This document shows positions 33,157 through 44,304 of a stretch of 64,000 nt of DNA, in pieces. A program made the position numbers and the translations under genes. Each line of letters starts with the position of its first letter. The stretch's first letter is position 1. The notes below the pieces were generated by a model, which saw only the letters and a list, made by a program, of their open reading frames with translations, was not told the DNA's origin and searched no databases. This DNA is from Guyanagaster necrorhizus (taxonomy: Eukaryota; Basidiomycota; Agaricomycetes; Agaricales; Physalacriaceae): positions 124,001 to 188,000 of the forward strand of contig NW_025064934.1 of NCBI RefSeq assembly GCF_019112545.1. The letters are read 5' to 3'.

Positions 33157-34958
33157 CGGTGAAGAGGATCTGAGTGCATGCAAGGTGAAAACGGATACAG
33201 CAGAGTGTTATCCACTGACCACACTCACACCAACACACACACAAAACTCTTAGTTCATGGGGGGATTATAATGCAATAAAATAGTATTCAACAAATGTAA
33301 TTGTTTTCTTCAATGAGATCACAGTGCGCGAACAGTAATAGCGCACTTACAACAGTCTGAGGTCTCTCTAAGTCTCAAAGCTTTTTGTTTTATCAAAACA
33401 AGAGGTGGCAACTGGTGTTGCCGGGCCTCAAGGCAAAGGGGTACTGCAGCTCAATACAATACATCGAAACACTCTCAAAACTCTCAAATCGTCTCAAGCA
33501 CAGCTCAGATCAACTCAAATCTCTAACACACACAATATACAACTCAAAGCTTCGCGCTCTAAGCAAAAACCAATCACAAACACATCCACAAGTGCCAAAG
33601 AGCACAGATCTCTGTTCACAAGCTTCCAAACCGATCGTAGACCCACAGGATTCAAACCTATGCGATCCAGAGACACAATAACACAATAAAACCCTATCTG
33701 ACAGACCAAAGGGTTTGAACCTCTGCCACCTGTAGTGCTGCATATCACAAATACCTCAGAAACTCAAGATAATGCCCTTTAGACACTGCTCTCTTATTCT
33801 CAGGTTAGAGCACAATCCAAACCTCTTATCAAACTGGGCCTAAGTCCTTCGTGAGCTTTGATGCCTCGCTTAGTTCTCACAGCTCTCTCAAGGGTATTCA
33901 ATAATAAGTTTATTCTCTCACCCAAAGTTACAAACACAAACCCAGAGCTAGAGTGCAAGGCTTTCTGTGCCCAATACACTGCAACTGTGGGGGTCGGAAA
34001 CTTTTTCCTCCAGCCATACAAGGCCATATTTAAATACTCTACTATGGTACTTACTAATACAATTCTACTATGGTATCCTCAAAGTGTGGGACTCCATGCC
34101 GGATCCCACTGGTATTACTTGCACACATGTCGCAGTTGCCACACTTATTCTCTTCTGGGTGATGACTGTGCCCGCTGTTCCTTTACTAGCTGACATCGGC
34201 TAGCTGGTCTAGCCCAGTCTGCTCGCTTTCTTCTTGCCTCGGTGACACATCTCTGACAGTGGTAGACTGTTCTGGACCCCCGGAGTTATCTCCCATGTCT
34301 GGAGTCAGCCACAATAGTTATATTCTCTTCTCTAATGTCTCAACATTCTCTCCAGCACATGAAACACACCACTTCTGGCCTGGCATGTATTAATTAACTT
34401 TCCCAATATAGTATATGTCATACCATGGTATGATGCAGAGTCTCTCGCTGTGTTAAGCACACTAAAGCACTGTTAGTATGTGTGCGAGTCTCTGAGCAGC
34501 ACATGTGCTATTCATCTCTGAGCATAATATTCCTCTACCTATCCTCTTGTTGCCATTATTGCGTCTCTCTGTTCAGCACTCAGTTATTCAGATACCTTTC
34601 TTAGGGTCCTGGATCTCTGTTCTCAAGCATGTTCTATCAGTGTGTCATTGATCAATGTGATCAGGATTGCCAATCATGTTTTGATCATATTCTTTTTATT
34701 TTTAGCATGTCCTCTCATGATAGTATTGGCACATTTAGGGCCAAGTGCTGAGACCTCACATGCAGCCTAACCCCTCTGGTATTAGTCTGTTACTAGGCCA
34801 TGCACTCTGCTTATTGTTACTTCAGTTTAGCATTATGATAGCTAGGTTTCTGTGTGCTCTAGTCCTATTTTCTGTTACATGCTTACTGGACTGGAATGCA
34901 GTCCATGTATTTGCAATTTTTGCAATTTTACATGCCTGAACATAGAGAGGGCATGTCA
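33157..34958 (-). mobile_element. 1.8-kb repeat, copy C (inverted, inserted in Gypsy-2 pol)
   Basis: Inverse of copies A, B and D: read on the minus strand it starts TGACATGCCCTCTC and ends CCTCTTCACCG. It retains many CpGs lost in the other copies (for example near 33,325-33,350 and 33,630), so it is the youngest or least decayed copy. Flanking target duplication not seen. Confidence 0.8.
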
Positions 34959-35189
34959 CCAGGACTTCCATGCTGACCAGACTCCATCAGTCCAACTTCC
35001 AGAGCTTCACCCCATTCCAAATCGACTCTGGATAACCAGCAGACTCCATTCTTATACAAACCTATCTACTCCTATTCTCTCTCAGAGTCTTTTACTACAA
35101 AAGCACACCCAAAGATCTCCATCATACCTGCTGCCACATTTGTCCAAGCCAGTGCAGAAGAAGGTGCTCAGCAGTTCACACTGCAGCCT

Positions 35190-36617
35190 TCCTTGCCTAA
35201 TATTGGAGCCAAAGCCACATCTGCAGAACCAGCAGATCTTTCATCAGTGCTAGTAGAGTACCACAATTTTGCAGACATCTTCAGTGATACCCTCTCCAAA
35301 AAGCTATCTGAACACAGGCCATATGACCTCAAAATCAACCTTGAGGAAGGAACATCTCTACTGCTTGGCCCTATTTATTCTCTCTCAGAATCTGAACTCA
35401 AGGCCCTATAAGAGTTTATTGATGATAATCTGCGCAATAGGTTCATGACTTCATCCCACTCTCCACATGGGGCTCCAGTTCTATTTGTCAAGAAAAAGAC
35501 CAGTGAACTCCGACTTTGTGTTGACTACTGTGGCCTAAACAAAATCTCCAAGAAAGATCACTATCCCCTCTCCCTCATTTCTGATCTCCTTGATTCCACC
35601 TGCTCCATGTGCATCTATACCAAGCTTGACCTTAGGCATACCTACTATCTTGTTCACATAGCTAAGGGAGATGAATGGAAAACAGCCTTTCAGACCCATT
35701 ACAGTTCCTTTGAATAGCACATCATGCCTTTTGGCCTCACAAATGCTCCAGCAGCATTCCAATGATTTGTGAATGATATATTCTCTGACATGCTTGACAT
35801 ATCAGTAGTGGTCTATCTCAACGACATTCTCATATATTCCAACAACTCAGAAGATCACCAGAAACATGTTCAAGAGGTCCTACACAGGCTTAGAGCTAAT
35901 GGACTCTACTGCAAGGGCTTCAAATGCGAATTCAACTGGGACTCTGTAGAGTACCTAGGCTACATCCTATCACCTGAAGGACTTCACATGTCAGAAGAAA
36001 AAGTCAAGACCATTGTTGACTAGCCAGTGCCATGAAAAGTCAAGGACATCCAATCCTTCCTTGGCTTTGCCAACTTCTACCATCACTTCATACATGGATA
36101 TAGTGACATCATCATTCCCCTTACATGACTCACTCACAAGGGAACTCCATGAAAATTTAATGACAAATGCTTAGCTGCCTTTAATGAATTGAAAGAGGCC
36201 TTTACACATGCTCCCATTCTTACTCACTGGGTCCCTGATCAAAAGATAGTGGTGGAAACTGATGCCTCTGATTATGCCATTGCAGCTATCCTCTCCATCT
36301 GCCTTGAAGATGGTGAAATTCACCCAATTGCATTCCACTCCTGAAGCCTCCACAATGCTGAGCTCAACTATGACACCCATGACAAAGAGCTCCTGGCCAT
36401 TTTTGAAGCTTTTAAACATTGGCAGCACTACCTTGAAGGCTCCGCAGACTCCATTGATGTCATAACAGACCACAAGAACCTTGAATACTTCACCACCACT
36501 AAGATTCTAACCCGCAGACAAGTCTGCTGGTCTGAATACCTATCTCAGTTCAACCTAGTAATATGTTTCCACCCTGAAAAACTTGGTGGAAAACCAGATG
36601 TGCTCACTAGACAATAG
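35190..36617 (+). pseudogene. Gypsy-2 reverse transcriptase and RNase H, broken
   Basis: RT blocks: [71 protein letters not shown] and, at the catalytic site, [13 protein letters not shown] at about 35,806-35,845, where YLDD is expected (first Asp is Asn). RNase H follows: [34 protein letters not shown] and [18 protein letters not shown]. In-frame stops at 35,410, 35,716, 36,022 and others are TGA or TAG at Arg, Trp or Glu positions. The product would be inactive. Confidence 0.85.
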
Positions 36618-36826
36618 GATGTCTACCCTAAAGAGGGAGATAGCCAATATGCCCAAGTCAACCCCCACAACTTCTGACCTGTATTCACCCAAGAACAACT
36701 TTCCACATCACTCCATGCAACCTACCTTGAAGGCCCTACCCTCTGAGCCAGTGCCATCATGGACATTGACAAGCTCCACATCAATATCAAACAAGCACAA
36801 TCTTCTGACCCTATATCCTCTGATGG

Positions 36827-37350
36827 TGTTACGATTTTTCCTATTTTCTTTTCTTTTCTTTTCTTTTCCCTTCAAGAGTGACCCCTATCTTTGCTTAGTC
36901 AGGGCACTTAGACCAGTGCTTAGGATCATGGGAATGCTTAGCTCAGCAACCCAGTTGGTCACTCTCCTATCATGATGCTGTGTGCTGTGAAGGGAGAGAC
37001 AATATCCCTTTTGTCCTCCAACTGCAGTGCAGCAGTAACAGCACAACAGCAAGACAACAGCTTTTGTGGAGAGTCTGGCAACAGCAGGGGCAACAGCTCT
37101 ATGACAGACAATATCTTTTGTGAACAACTATTAATAGCCAGATAACAGAACAGTATTTAAGTAGCTTAGTTCTTGCTGTAATACTCCAGTCTCGAACTAA
37201 AGTTTATTCTTCACTATCCTATCTTGAGCAACTTGTAACTGCCTTGATCCACTACTGCTATTACTTGTGAACTCAGTCAGCCTAACCCGAAGTGCAAGGT
37301 TCTGAACTGTTTATCACATGTTAATAGTCATGTGGAGTTTGGGCTTAACA
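36827..37350 (+). mobile_element. Solo LTR (524 bp) with perfect target duplication
   Basis: TGTTACGATTTTTCC to GGGCTTAACA, flanked by gatgg on both sides (36,822-36,826 and 37,351-37,355). The start and several internal stretches (cttagtcagg, aactaaagtttat) resemble the Gypsy-1 LTR, so it is a relative of that family. It sits between RNase H and integrase of Gypsy-2. Confidence 0.92.
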
Positions 37351-37355
37351 GATGG

Positions 37356-38760
37356 CCTCTGCTAGGCTAAGGCCACTTCAGAATCCTCCCCCTCTCAGTG
37401 GTCCATTGATGAATCAGATATCCTCTGCTTTGAAGGCTGCATCTATGTCCCAGAGTCCAGAGATCTCTGTCTCCATATACTACAGAACAATCATGACCAC
37501 ATCTTGGCAGACCACTTTGGTCAAAACTGGACATTAGAATTAGTCTAGTGAAACTATACCTGGCCAAAGATGCACAAATACATCCAACACTATGTTAAGT
37601 CCTGCACAGTTTGTGGATGCAATAAGGCACCTAGACACCACCCCTATGGGTTACTCAAACCTCTGCCAGTTCCTGAATGGCCATGAGATTCTATTTTCAT
37701 GGACTTTATTGAACAACTACCAGACTCCAACAGATTCACTGCCATCTTAGTAGTCATAGACTGAGCTAGCAAGCAAGCCATCTTCATTCCCACTCACAAC
37801 ACCATTAACTCTGTGGAGCTTGCCCAACTTTTCCTTATCCATGTATTCTCCAAACATGAGGTACCCAGTCACATTATATCTGACTGCAGCTTTGAATTCA
37901 TCTCCCAATTTACTCACACCTTAGCCATAGCCCTTGACATGGAGCTCCACCTTACCTCTGGTTACCATCTGGAGGCCGATGGACAAACCAAACAGGCAAA
38001 CCAAACTCTGGAACAGTACATCCATATCTACTGCTCCTACCAACAGGACAACTGAGACACCCTCCTACCCATTGCTGAATTTGCTTACAACAATGCCTCT
38101 AACATGTCCACTGGAATTTCCCCATTTTTTGCTAACAAGGGTTACCACCCCAACATCACTGTTCATCCTGAAAGGGACATTGCCTCTGCCCAGGCCCAAG
38201 ATTTTGCAGTCAACCTTGACAAACTTCATCAATTACTGAAGGATGAAATTTTTGAAGCTCAGTCTCACTACAAGATCCAAGCAGATAAGCATTGGATTCC
38301 AGCACCCCCATTCACAGTGAGGGACAAGGCCTACCTCAGCTCTAAACATATCAAAACCATCCATCCGACCAGAAAATTTTCAGAAAAATACCTTGGTCCT
38401 TTTGAAATCATAGCCCAATCTGGTACTCACTCCTTTACCCTGAGGCTTCCACTGGATCTCCAGTCTATTCATCCCATCTTCCACATGTCACAATTGGAAC
38501 CCATAGAAGAAAACACCATTCCTAACTGAATCTAACCATCACTGCCTCCAGTTGAAGTTGACAGAGAAGAACATTTCAAAATAGCCTAAATCCTTGACTC
38601 TAAACTGGACCACCAGTTCTGCTGCTCACTGTTGTACAAACTCCAGTGGCTAGGATATGAAGGTACCAATAAAGAATTTGCTTGGTTACCAGCCTCCAAG
38701 TTCTCCACTGATGAATTCATTGAAGAATTCCACCACTGATACCCAGGCAAACCAGGACCC
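37356..38760 (+). pseudogene. Gypsy-2 integrase and C-terminal chromodomain, broken
   Basis: Zinc-binding region: HYVKSCTVCGCNKA. Catalytic core: FMDFIEQLPDSNRF, then HIISDCSFEFISQF and SGYHLEADGQTKQANQTLEQ, so D, D and E are present. The C-terminal part (FTVRDKAYLSSKHIKTIHPT, KYLGPFEIIAQSGTHSFTLR) runs open from 38,104 to 38,529. A chromodomain follows (VEVDREEHFKIA, LYKLQWLGYEGTNKEFAWLP), which in this group targets integration to modified histones. Stops at 37,545-37,550, 37,683, 37,761, 38,053, 38,527 and 38,533 break it. Confidence 0.85.
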
Positions 38761-39111
38761 TTGTCCAAAGTCATTCAAACATCCCATTTCTAATACAATG
38801 CTACTCTGGACACCACCAGCACTCCATCTTACCATTTCAATTCTAACCACTAATTACTACTATTTCAATCACTCTTACACTTTCAAATCAAAATCTTGTA
38901 TTTACATTTTCTTTCTCCACTACCAACATCCGATGCCCTTTTCTATATACTTCATACAAATATTTTACAAAAAAGTGGAACCCGATGGGCTCACACCAGA
39001 ATCCAAACTCTCCTCCCACTCCTTCAACTTCTCTATATCCTCATTCAGCCCCTTCAACATCGCCTCCCAAAGATCCTCCACCTTCTGATCCCTCTCATCC
39101 TTGAAAATCAG

Positions 39112-40168
39112 TCAGGCCTTCTTCCAGGCCTTCACCTTGGACTCCAAAAACAGCTCCAAAGGAGATGACATATCATCAGAACCATAGTCATCTTGAAGAC
39201 CTGCCACAGTATCATGAACATCTGCTACCTCATCTGCCAACTCATCCAAGCAATGCATCAACTTGCATATCAATTTTGAAAGTTGGTGGAGATTAGCAGA
39301 GACCTCCACACTGCTGATCACCTCACTTGCAGTGATGCCCTTGTTGAACAAACAGGCAGTTTTCTTGACCTTGCAGCAAGAGCAAGTCCACCTTCGACCA
39401 GTGCCTTTGGTTACCAGTTGTGCATAACACTGTGTGCTATCTTGACAACAATGCACACAACTCCCTGAAAACAAAAGCTAAGTTAAGCCATAAAAGAAAA
39501 CCAAGACACTTACTTTCACCATCCAACAATTCTTCACCTCCTGCCAGTCCTGCCACTTCCAACTTCACCTGCTTTTTGGAGCTAACAACCACCTCTGTCC
39601 CACTACTATCCACTATGCTCCTCAACCTGAACTTGTGTTTACAGCCCTTCTCCACTGGACCCACTATCCTTCTCTTTCTCTCCTGCATCTTCTTCCTCCT
39701 CTCCAGAGTCTCCTTGGATTTCTCGGACTCATTGTCCCTCTCAGTTCCCTTGTCCTGCTCATCATCAGACCCTGGAGGCACAGGGTGAGCCACCTTCTTG
39801 AAGCAAAGACCAGGGCCAGGATCAAACCGTTCTGTCAACACTTGATGCAGCCAGAAATCAACAGCCTCTGCAGGGGTCATTTGCAACCCATCCTCCATAA
39901 CCATCCCCTCTAGCTCTACCTCCTCAGTTTCAGCCCTTGCTGCTGTCTCCATGGCCTCCCTCTCCTCAGCCTCCCTCCAAGCCACCTCTCTCAATGCCTC
40001 CTCTGCCTCCTTCGCCTGCCTCTCCACAGCCTGCTGAATCTCCTCCCTCTTCCTCTCCAATTCCTCCCTCTGCTCCTTTTTCTGTGACTCCCAGGCCCTC
40101 TCCTCCTGCTCTCACTTCCCTTGCCATTCCAAATGGCTCTCTATGGCTTTCACATATTCTTCCTCCAT
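39112..40168 (-). CDS. Antisense spliced gene of Gypsy-2: coiled-coil plus Zn2Cys6-like cysteine cluster
   Basis: Between pol and the 3' LTR, on the strand opposite to gag-pol. Exon 1 (40,168-39,514) starts MEEEYVKAIESHLEW and encodes a highly charged helical region (EEIQQAVERQAKEAEEALRE), then RRKKMQERKRRIVGPVEKGC. A 49-bp intron (39,513-39,465; GTAAGT donor, CAG acceptor) leads to exon 2, where cysteines are spaced C-x2-C-x6-C-x14-C-x2-C-x6-C (CVHCCQDSTQC then CSCCKVKKTAC), close to fungal Zn2Cys6 clusters apart from a long loop. A helical Glu/Asp-rich tail ends VKAWKKA, stop at 39,112-39,114. One in-frame TGA (40,112-40,114) stands where Arg is likely. A second TGA just before the ATG suggests the original frame began further upstream. 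Role unknown; DNA binding is an inference. Confidence 0.6.
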
Positions 40169-40389
40169 GGTTCACCATTCCAGACAAAACAATTCCTTGG
40201 CCTCTTCAGGGCCATCAGAGGTGGACCCTCTCACCAGAGGCTTGGGAGTGTATAAGCAATGATATGTGGTGAGCAATGATATAGGTGAAGATGGTGGTTT
40301 CAGTTCAAGCTGCAAAACTCCTATGGCCACCAACAATTTTCCATGTGGCCCCACTGGCCATCAGGATCTGTGCTCTTGAGGGCAAGAAC

Positions 40390-40405
40390 ACTAAGGGGGG
40401 GATAC
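40390..40405 (+). promoter_or_regulatory. Polypurine tract of Gypsy-2
   Basis: A G-rich purine run directly before the 3' LTR, the expected plus-strand primer site of an LTR element. Confidence 0.7.
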
Positions 40406-40903
40406 TGTTATGCACATGCCACCAGCCTCCATGTCATCTCAACCAACCATGAATCCAATCATGCTACCCACCGGACTCTGGCTGCTTCCCATTACCTACC
40501 AATTTCATTTCACCATTATCATTTCACATCTGTATTTCACATTGTAATATCTAGACCCTGAACTTGGTAGCAAATACTGACACCGGAATCTAATGGAACC
40601 TGACTCAGAATTAGCTACCATTAGTATATAAAGCCATGTACATCATCGTAACTACTCAGTTCGAATATCAACTTGGATAAGCCATCTACACTTCACACTC
40701 ACTTCCACTCCTCCCTACCTCATCCATTGGATTCTGCTCTGAAGGATATTCCTATTCACTTCTCTAATGGAACTCTGTTCTGTCCATCCAGATCCTTGGG
40801 CTCTGACTCAAAGGTGATGTTGCCAATAGCTTCATCGATGCCCATGCACTCTGCCAGACTCTATGCATGCACTCAAGCCTACTCAATTGGCATGTTCCTA
40901 ACA
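40406..40903 (+). repeat. Gypsy-2 3' LTR (498 bp)
   Basis: TGTTATGCACATGCC to GTTCCTAACA, collinear with the 5' LTR and followed by the right ccacc duplicate. Confidence 0.93.
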
Positions 40904-40908
40904 CCACC

Positions 40909-41056
40909 ACCAGATCTAATCAATGATGAAGAGCACTATGAAGTTGACCAAGTATTGAACTATAAGCTACACAAAATCAAAGCAAAAGGAGACAGTATGA
41001 CCATGATGGTTGATTATCTGGTTAGCTGGAAGGGTTATAGCCTGGAGTCCAACTAA
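40909..41056 (+). pseudogene. Gypsy-1 chromodomain, separated by the Gypsy-2 insertion
   Basis: The frame after the right target duplicate reads PDLINDEEHYEVDQVLNYKL and MVDYLVSWKGYSLESN, a chromodomain with its aromatic and WKGY signatures. It is the C-terminal end of the Gypsy-1 polyprotein and ends in a TAA. Confidence 0.8.
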
Positions 41057-41155
41057 TAGATTAATGAAAAACAAATGAATACTGACAATGCTATATATGA
41101 TTATGAACTATCTCTAAATTAAGCCATTGGGATGATGGTCTTAAAGAGAGGGTAA

Positions 41156-41334
41156 TGTTATAATTTTTTCTTTATTCTATTTCTTTTCTTATGATTAACC
41201 CCTATTTATGCTTAGTCAGAGTGCTTAAAGGGAGTGCTTAAGACTGTGAGACAAGGCTTAGTCATTACAACTAGCCAAGTCCATCATTGTCTTTTGACAC
41301 AACAGTGTGGCTCAACAATGCACAATTGATCTTT
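41156..41334 (+). repeat. Gypsy-1 3' LTR, truncated
   Basis: TGTTATAATTTTTTC onwards matches the first part of the 5' LTR (18,114-18,300) as far as caattgatctttt, then similarity stops abruptly. About 290 bp of the LTR and the right target duplicate are missing. Confidence 0.8.
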
Positions 41335-41394
41335 TTGATGGTGTGCATCTTGCACATTGTTGATTCATTTAGTATCACTTCACAGCATTTCAGT

Positions 41395-41582
41395 GCCATT
41401 TTACATCAAGTACACTTTTGGTGTCTGATTGTCTATTGTAAAACCTCTATGGTCTGCTTGTTCCTCCACCCATATCTCATCAAAGACCACCCTACATGTC
41501 TCTCCCCTCAAATTTGACAGTGAGATGCTGGTTCTTCATAAGGATGACAACCAGCAGTTGTTTACCTGGAGGATATAGTGTT
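41395..41582 (+). repeat. Dispersed repeat Y, decayed copy
   Basis: Matches the reverse complement of 52,254-52,505: gccattttacatcaagtac, ggtgtctgat, ctcatc.aagg/accaccctgc, ctggttcttca, aaggatg and ggaggatat are shared. CpGs of the other copy are TpG or CpA here. Confidence 0.8.
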
Positions 41583-41781
41583 TTGGGTATCTAATAACCA
41601 CATTTCCAGGATTGTCAGCTGTTCTAGCTATTTTCTTGCTTAATCAAGAAGTTGTTCCTATTGGTGTCAGGTGATAGTCATCATAACTTCTAAAAAAGTC
41701 ATTCAAACTTATTAGCAACATTTTTCAGTGCTGCTTTGACTTTGATACTGCATACTGACTTTCTAATGCACATATAAGTAC

Positions 41782-42279
41782 TGTTATATACATGCTGCTG
41801 GCCTCTGCATCATCTCAACCAACCATGAATTCAATCACCAAGTTTCACTGGACTCTACCCATTCTCTATTATCTACTAATTTTATTTACTATTATCATTT
41901 CACATCTGTATTTCACATTGTAGTATCTAGACTCTGAAGATGGTAGTGAACAGCTGAGACCTCAACTCAACAGACCTCAACTCAGAATTAACTACCATTA
42001 GTATATAAACCATATACAATTATTATAACTATTTAGTTTAAATACCAACTTGGATAGCCATTCACACTTCATGCTCACTTCAGTTTCTCTTCATCTCATC
42101 TGTCAGATTCTGCTCTGAAGGATATTCCTCTTTACTTCTCCAATAGAACTCTATTCTGTCAATCCAAATCCTTGGACCTCAACTCAAGGGTAACATTGCC
42201 AATAGCTTCATTGATGCCTATGCACTCTACCAGTCTCCATGTATGCACTCAAGTCTAATATTTTGGCATATTCCTAACA
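41782..42279 (+). mobile_element. Solo LTR of the Gypsy-2 family (498 bp)
   Basis: TGTTATATACATGCTG to TTCCTAACA, collinear with Gypsy-2 LTRs and the same length, flanked by agtac (41,777-41,781) and agtat (42,280-42,284), a 5-bp duplication with one C-to-T change. More decayed than the Gypsy-2 LTRs. Confidence 0.9.
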
Positions 42280-44304
42280 AGTATTCAGGAAAATTTTTCC
42301 TTTTCTTCCTCTCTTACTCTCATGTCAAGCACCTCTGCTCCACATCTCATTCTTTACAAAAATTTTAGATCCTTACATGCTGCTCTGCTTCACTCTTGAG
42401 GAGGCTCCTGAACTGTGAGACTCTGGTCTATGTGATACCCTGAGCAACTGAAAAATTGCAGCACAGATAGACATTGCCTATGGCTTTCTGGTAGGTCTTG
42501 TTTTAAACATCCTTCTTCACACTTAAGGTCCTTTTCTAAGTGGCTTATTGGAGCTCTTATACTCAGCCTTACTCTGTGGCAATTGATAGATTCTTCACTA
42601 CAGCATCTTCTGTTGTTGAGGACCTGTCCAACCATTTTCTCAATAGACTATGGCTGGGATGGGATGGGTGTACCCATCCAAGGAGACTGCCACTATCCTG
42701 AAGGTAGCTGACTGCACTTGCTCTTCTTTCTCAGTACTCAAGCTCCTGTTAGACTGGTGGTTTTACAAAAGCAGACACTTGCCTGTTTGACTCTCCTAAA
42801 CCTCTCTCAGTAGTCTTATTGAGGAAACACAACATCTGTGAACCTTCACTGTCTGTTAACCCTGCTCTCTGGTTCAGCCTATCTGGTGACACTTCTGTTC
42901 ATTCATATAAAAAAATCCACTCTAGTGCAATATTCTTACAGGTCTACTCTATAGTAGATGTTGCATCCTCCTTGACTGGCCAAGTGACCAAGAGAGTGAC
43001 AATGATGAACCAGAAATTATTTATAAAGACTCCTTGCAGGCAGAAAACACAAAACCTATCTGATAAGTGAAACCAAGACACAGAATATGAAGGCTGGTCC
43101 AGGTGAGTCTAGTTGTGTACCTCTATATGGTAACTAGTCTCCAAAGGAGTGTAGCAAGAAGTAGCTACAAGGATATAAGACTCTGAGTTGTGTACAGTGA
43201 CTCACAGTATGTATGCAAACTTTTCTATAACAGAAATGTCACATATGGATCTGGATACTGAGTGGTGCAACCTATATATAATGCAAACTTTTAATGTTGG
43301 AATCCTATATGTGATCCTGGTGGAGTCTAGGGAAACTATTAGTGTTATCAAGTTACTCTTCAAAGTCTTTTGTTAGGTCTAGAAAGTATGAGGATGATAT
43401 GCAAGGGCAGCAGATCTGTTTCATGTTTTTGGAAATAAAGCAAGACAAGTCAATATTTTGTGAATTAATAAGTTTGCTAGTGTTGTATGCAAGCCTCCAG
43501 GTAGGGTGTAAGATCATTGAGATGCTCTGGTGCTTTTGGTTGAAGGATATTGACCTATAGACAGTCTGCATAACTGATTCTATTGGAGGGGTATTGTACT
43601 GATGTATAGTTTAGTATGGATCTTGATTAGTCTCTCTATTGCTCCTCTCTTTTTCTCTATTCTCCTGTACACTACTTATGCTATCCCTTTACTAATACTA
43701 AGTATGCTACATTTAAACAGCCTTTGTAACTGCAGTATTTGTTTAGTGAGCATAGCAAACTTTGTATTGCATAAAGTCTTCAAGGCTGTGAAGCTTTTAG
43801 TAAACATAGTGTATTTAAAAGTTCACATAGCTAATAGTATGCTAGTTCTTCTAATATTCCTTACTAATCAAACACATGGTTAGTCTCCTGCAGCCTATTA
43901 CCTTTTCTCATGCTAACTGTAAAAAGCTTAGACATCTGCAGTCAGCCTTGTATATATGTCATGATGGACCTTGTGGGCAGCCTTAGAGTGCCACATGTAT
44001 ACTAATAATGATATATGTCTGATCAGGTATTATAGTGTCAGGCCATGCCTATGGCATTTATTATTGAATAGAAAGTTCACACATGATGAAAGTTAATGGA
44101 AAAAGTTTGCAAGGCCAAGTAAAGTTTGCATACAAATGGAAAGTTCATATATAACATATAGTCTTCATGTACAAGGGGATGCCTGTGAATAATGAATAGT
44201 TCTTGACAAAATTACTGCTATTGAACCTGAAATGAGTGGTTTACTGAAAGCCTATTTAAGGGCAAAGGCTGAAAATAATTATTGAGGTCTATGATGTGGT
44301 GAGA
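42280..44304. mobile_element. Unassigned AT-rich, CpG-poor repeat remnant
   Basis: About 2 kb with no recognisable protein domain. Open frames of 60-93 codons at 42,390-43,883 show no motif. The composition is that of the retroelement block, so it is probably old transposon DNA. Confidence 0.4.

Larger units (their letters stand above)
30610..40903 (+). mobile_element. Gypsy-2: complete chromodomain Ty3/Gypsy element with perfect target duplication
   Basis: Two 498-bp LTRs (30,610-31,107 and 40,406-40,903) with TGTTA...TAACA ends flank gag, protease, RT, RNase H, integrase and chromodomain, plus an antisense gene before the 3' LTR. The 5-bp duplication ccacc is exact (30,605-30,609 and 40,904-40,908). 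A G-rich polypurine tract precedes the 3' LTR. Inside sit the 1.8-kb repeat C and a 524-bp solo LTR. It lies within Gypsy-1 between integrase and chromodomain, so it is the younger of the two, and it retains more CpG. Its coding frames are broken. Confidence 0.93.
18114..41334 (+). mobile_element. Gypsy-1: decayed chromodomain Ty3/Gypsy element with nested insertions
   Basis: Begins with a 5' LTR (18,114-18,583) and ends in a truncated 3' LTR (41,156-41,334). Between them lie, in order, gag, CCHC knuckle, protease, reverse transcriptase, RNase H, integrase and chromodomain. This order and the chromodomain place it among chromoviruses (Ty3/Gypsy). It is interrupted by 1.8-kb repeat A, LTR-like insertion F1, 1.8-kb repeat B and the whole Gypsy-2 element. 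Coding frames are broken by many stops, mostly TGA at expected Arg or Trp positions. CpG is nearly absent. The element is dead. Confidence 0.85.
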
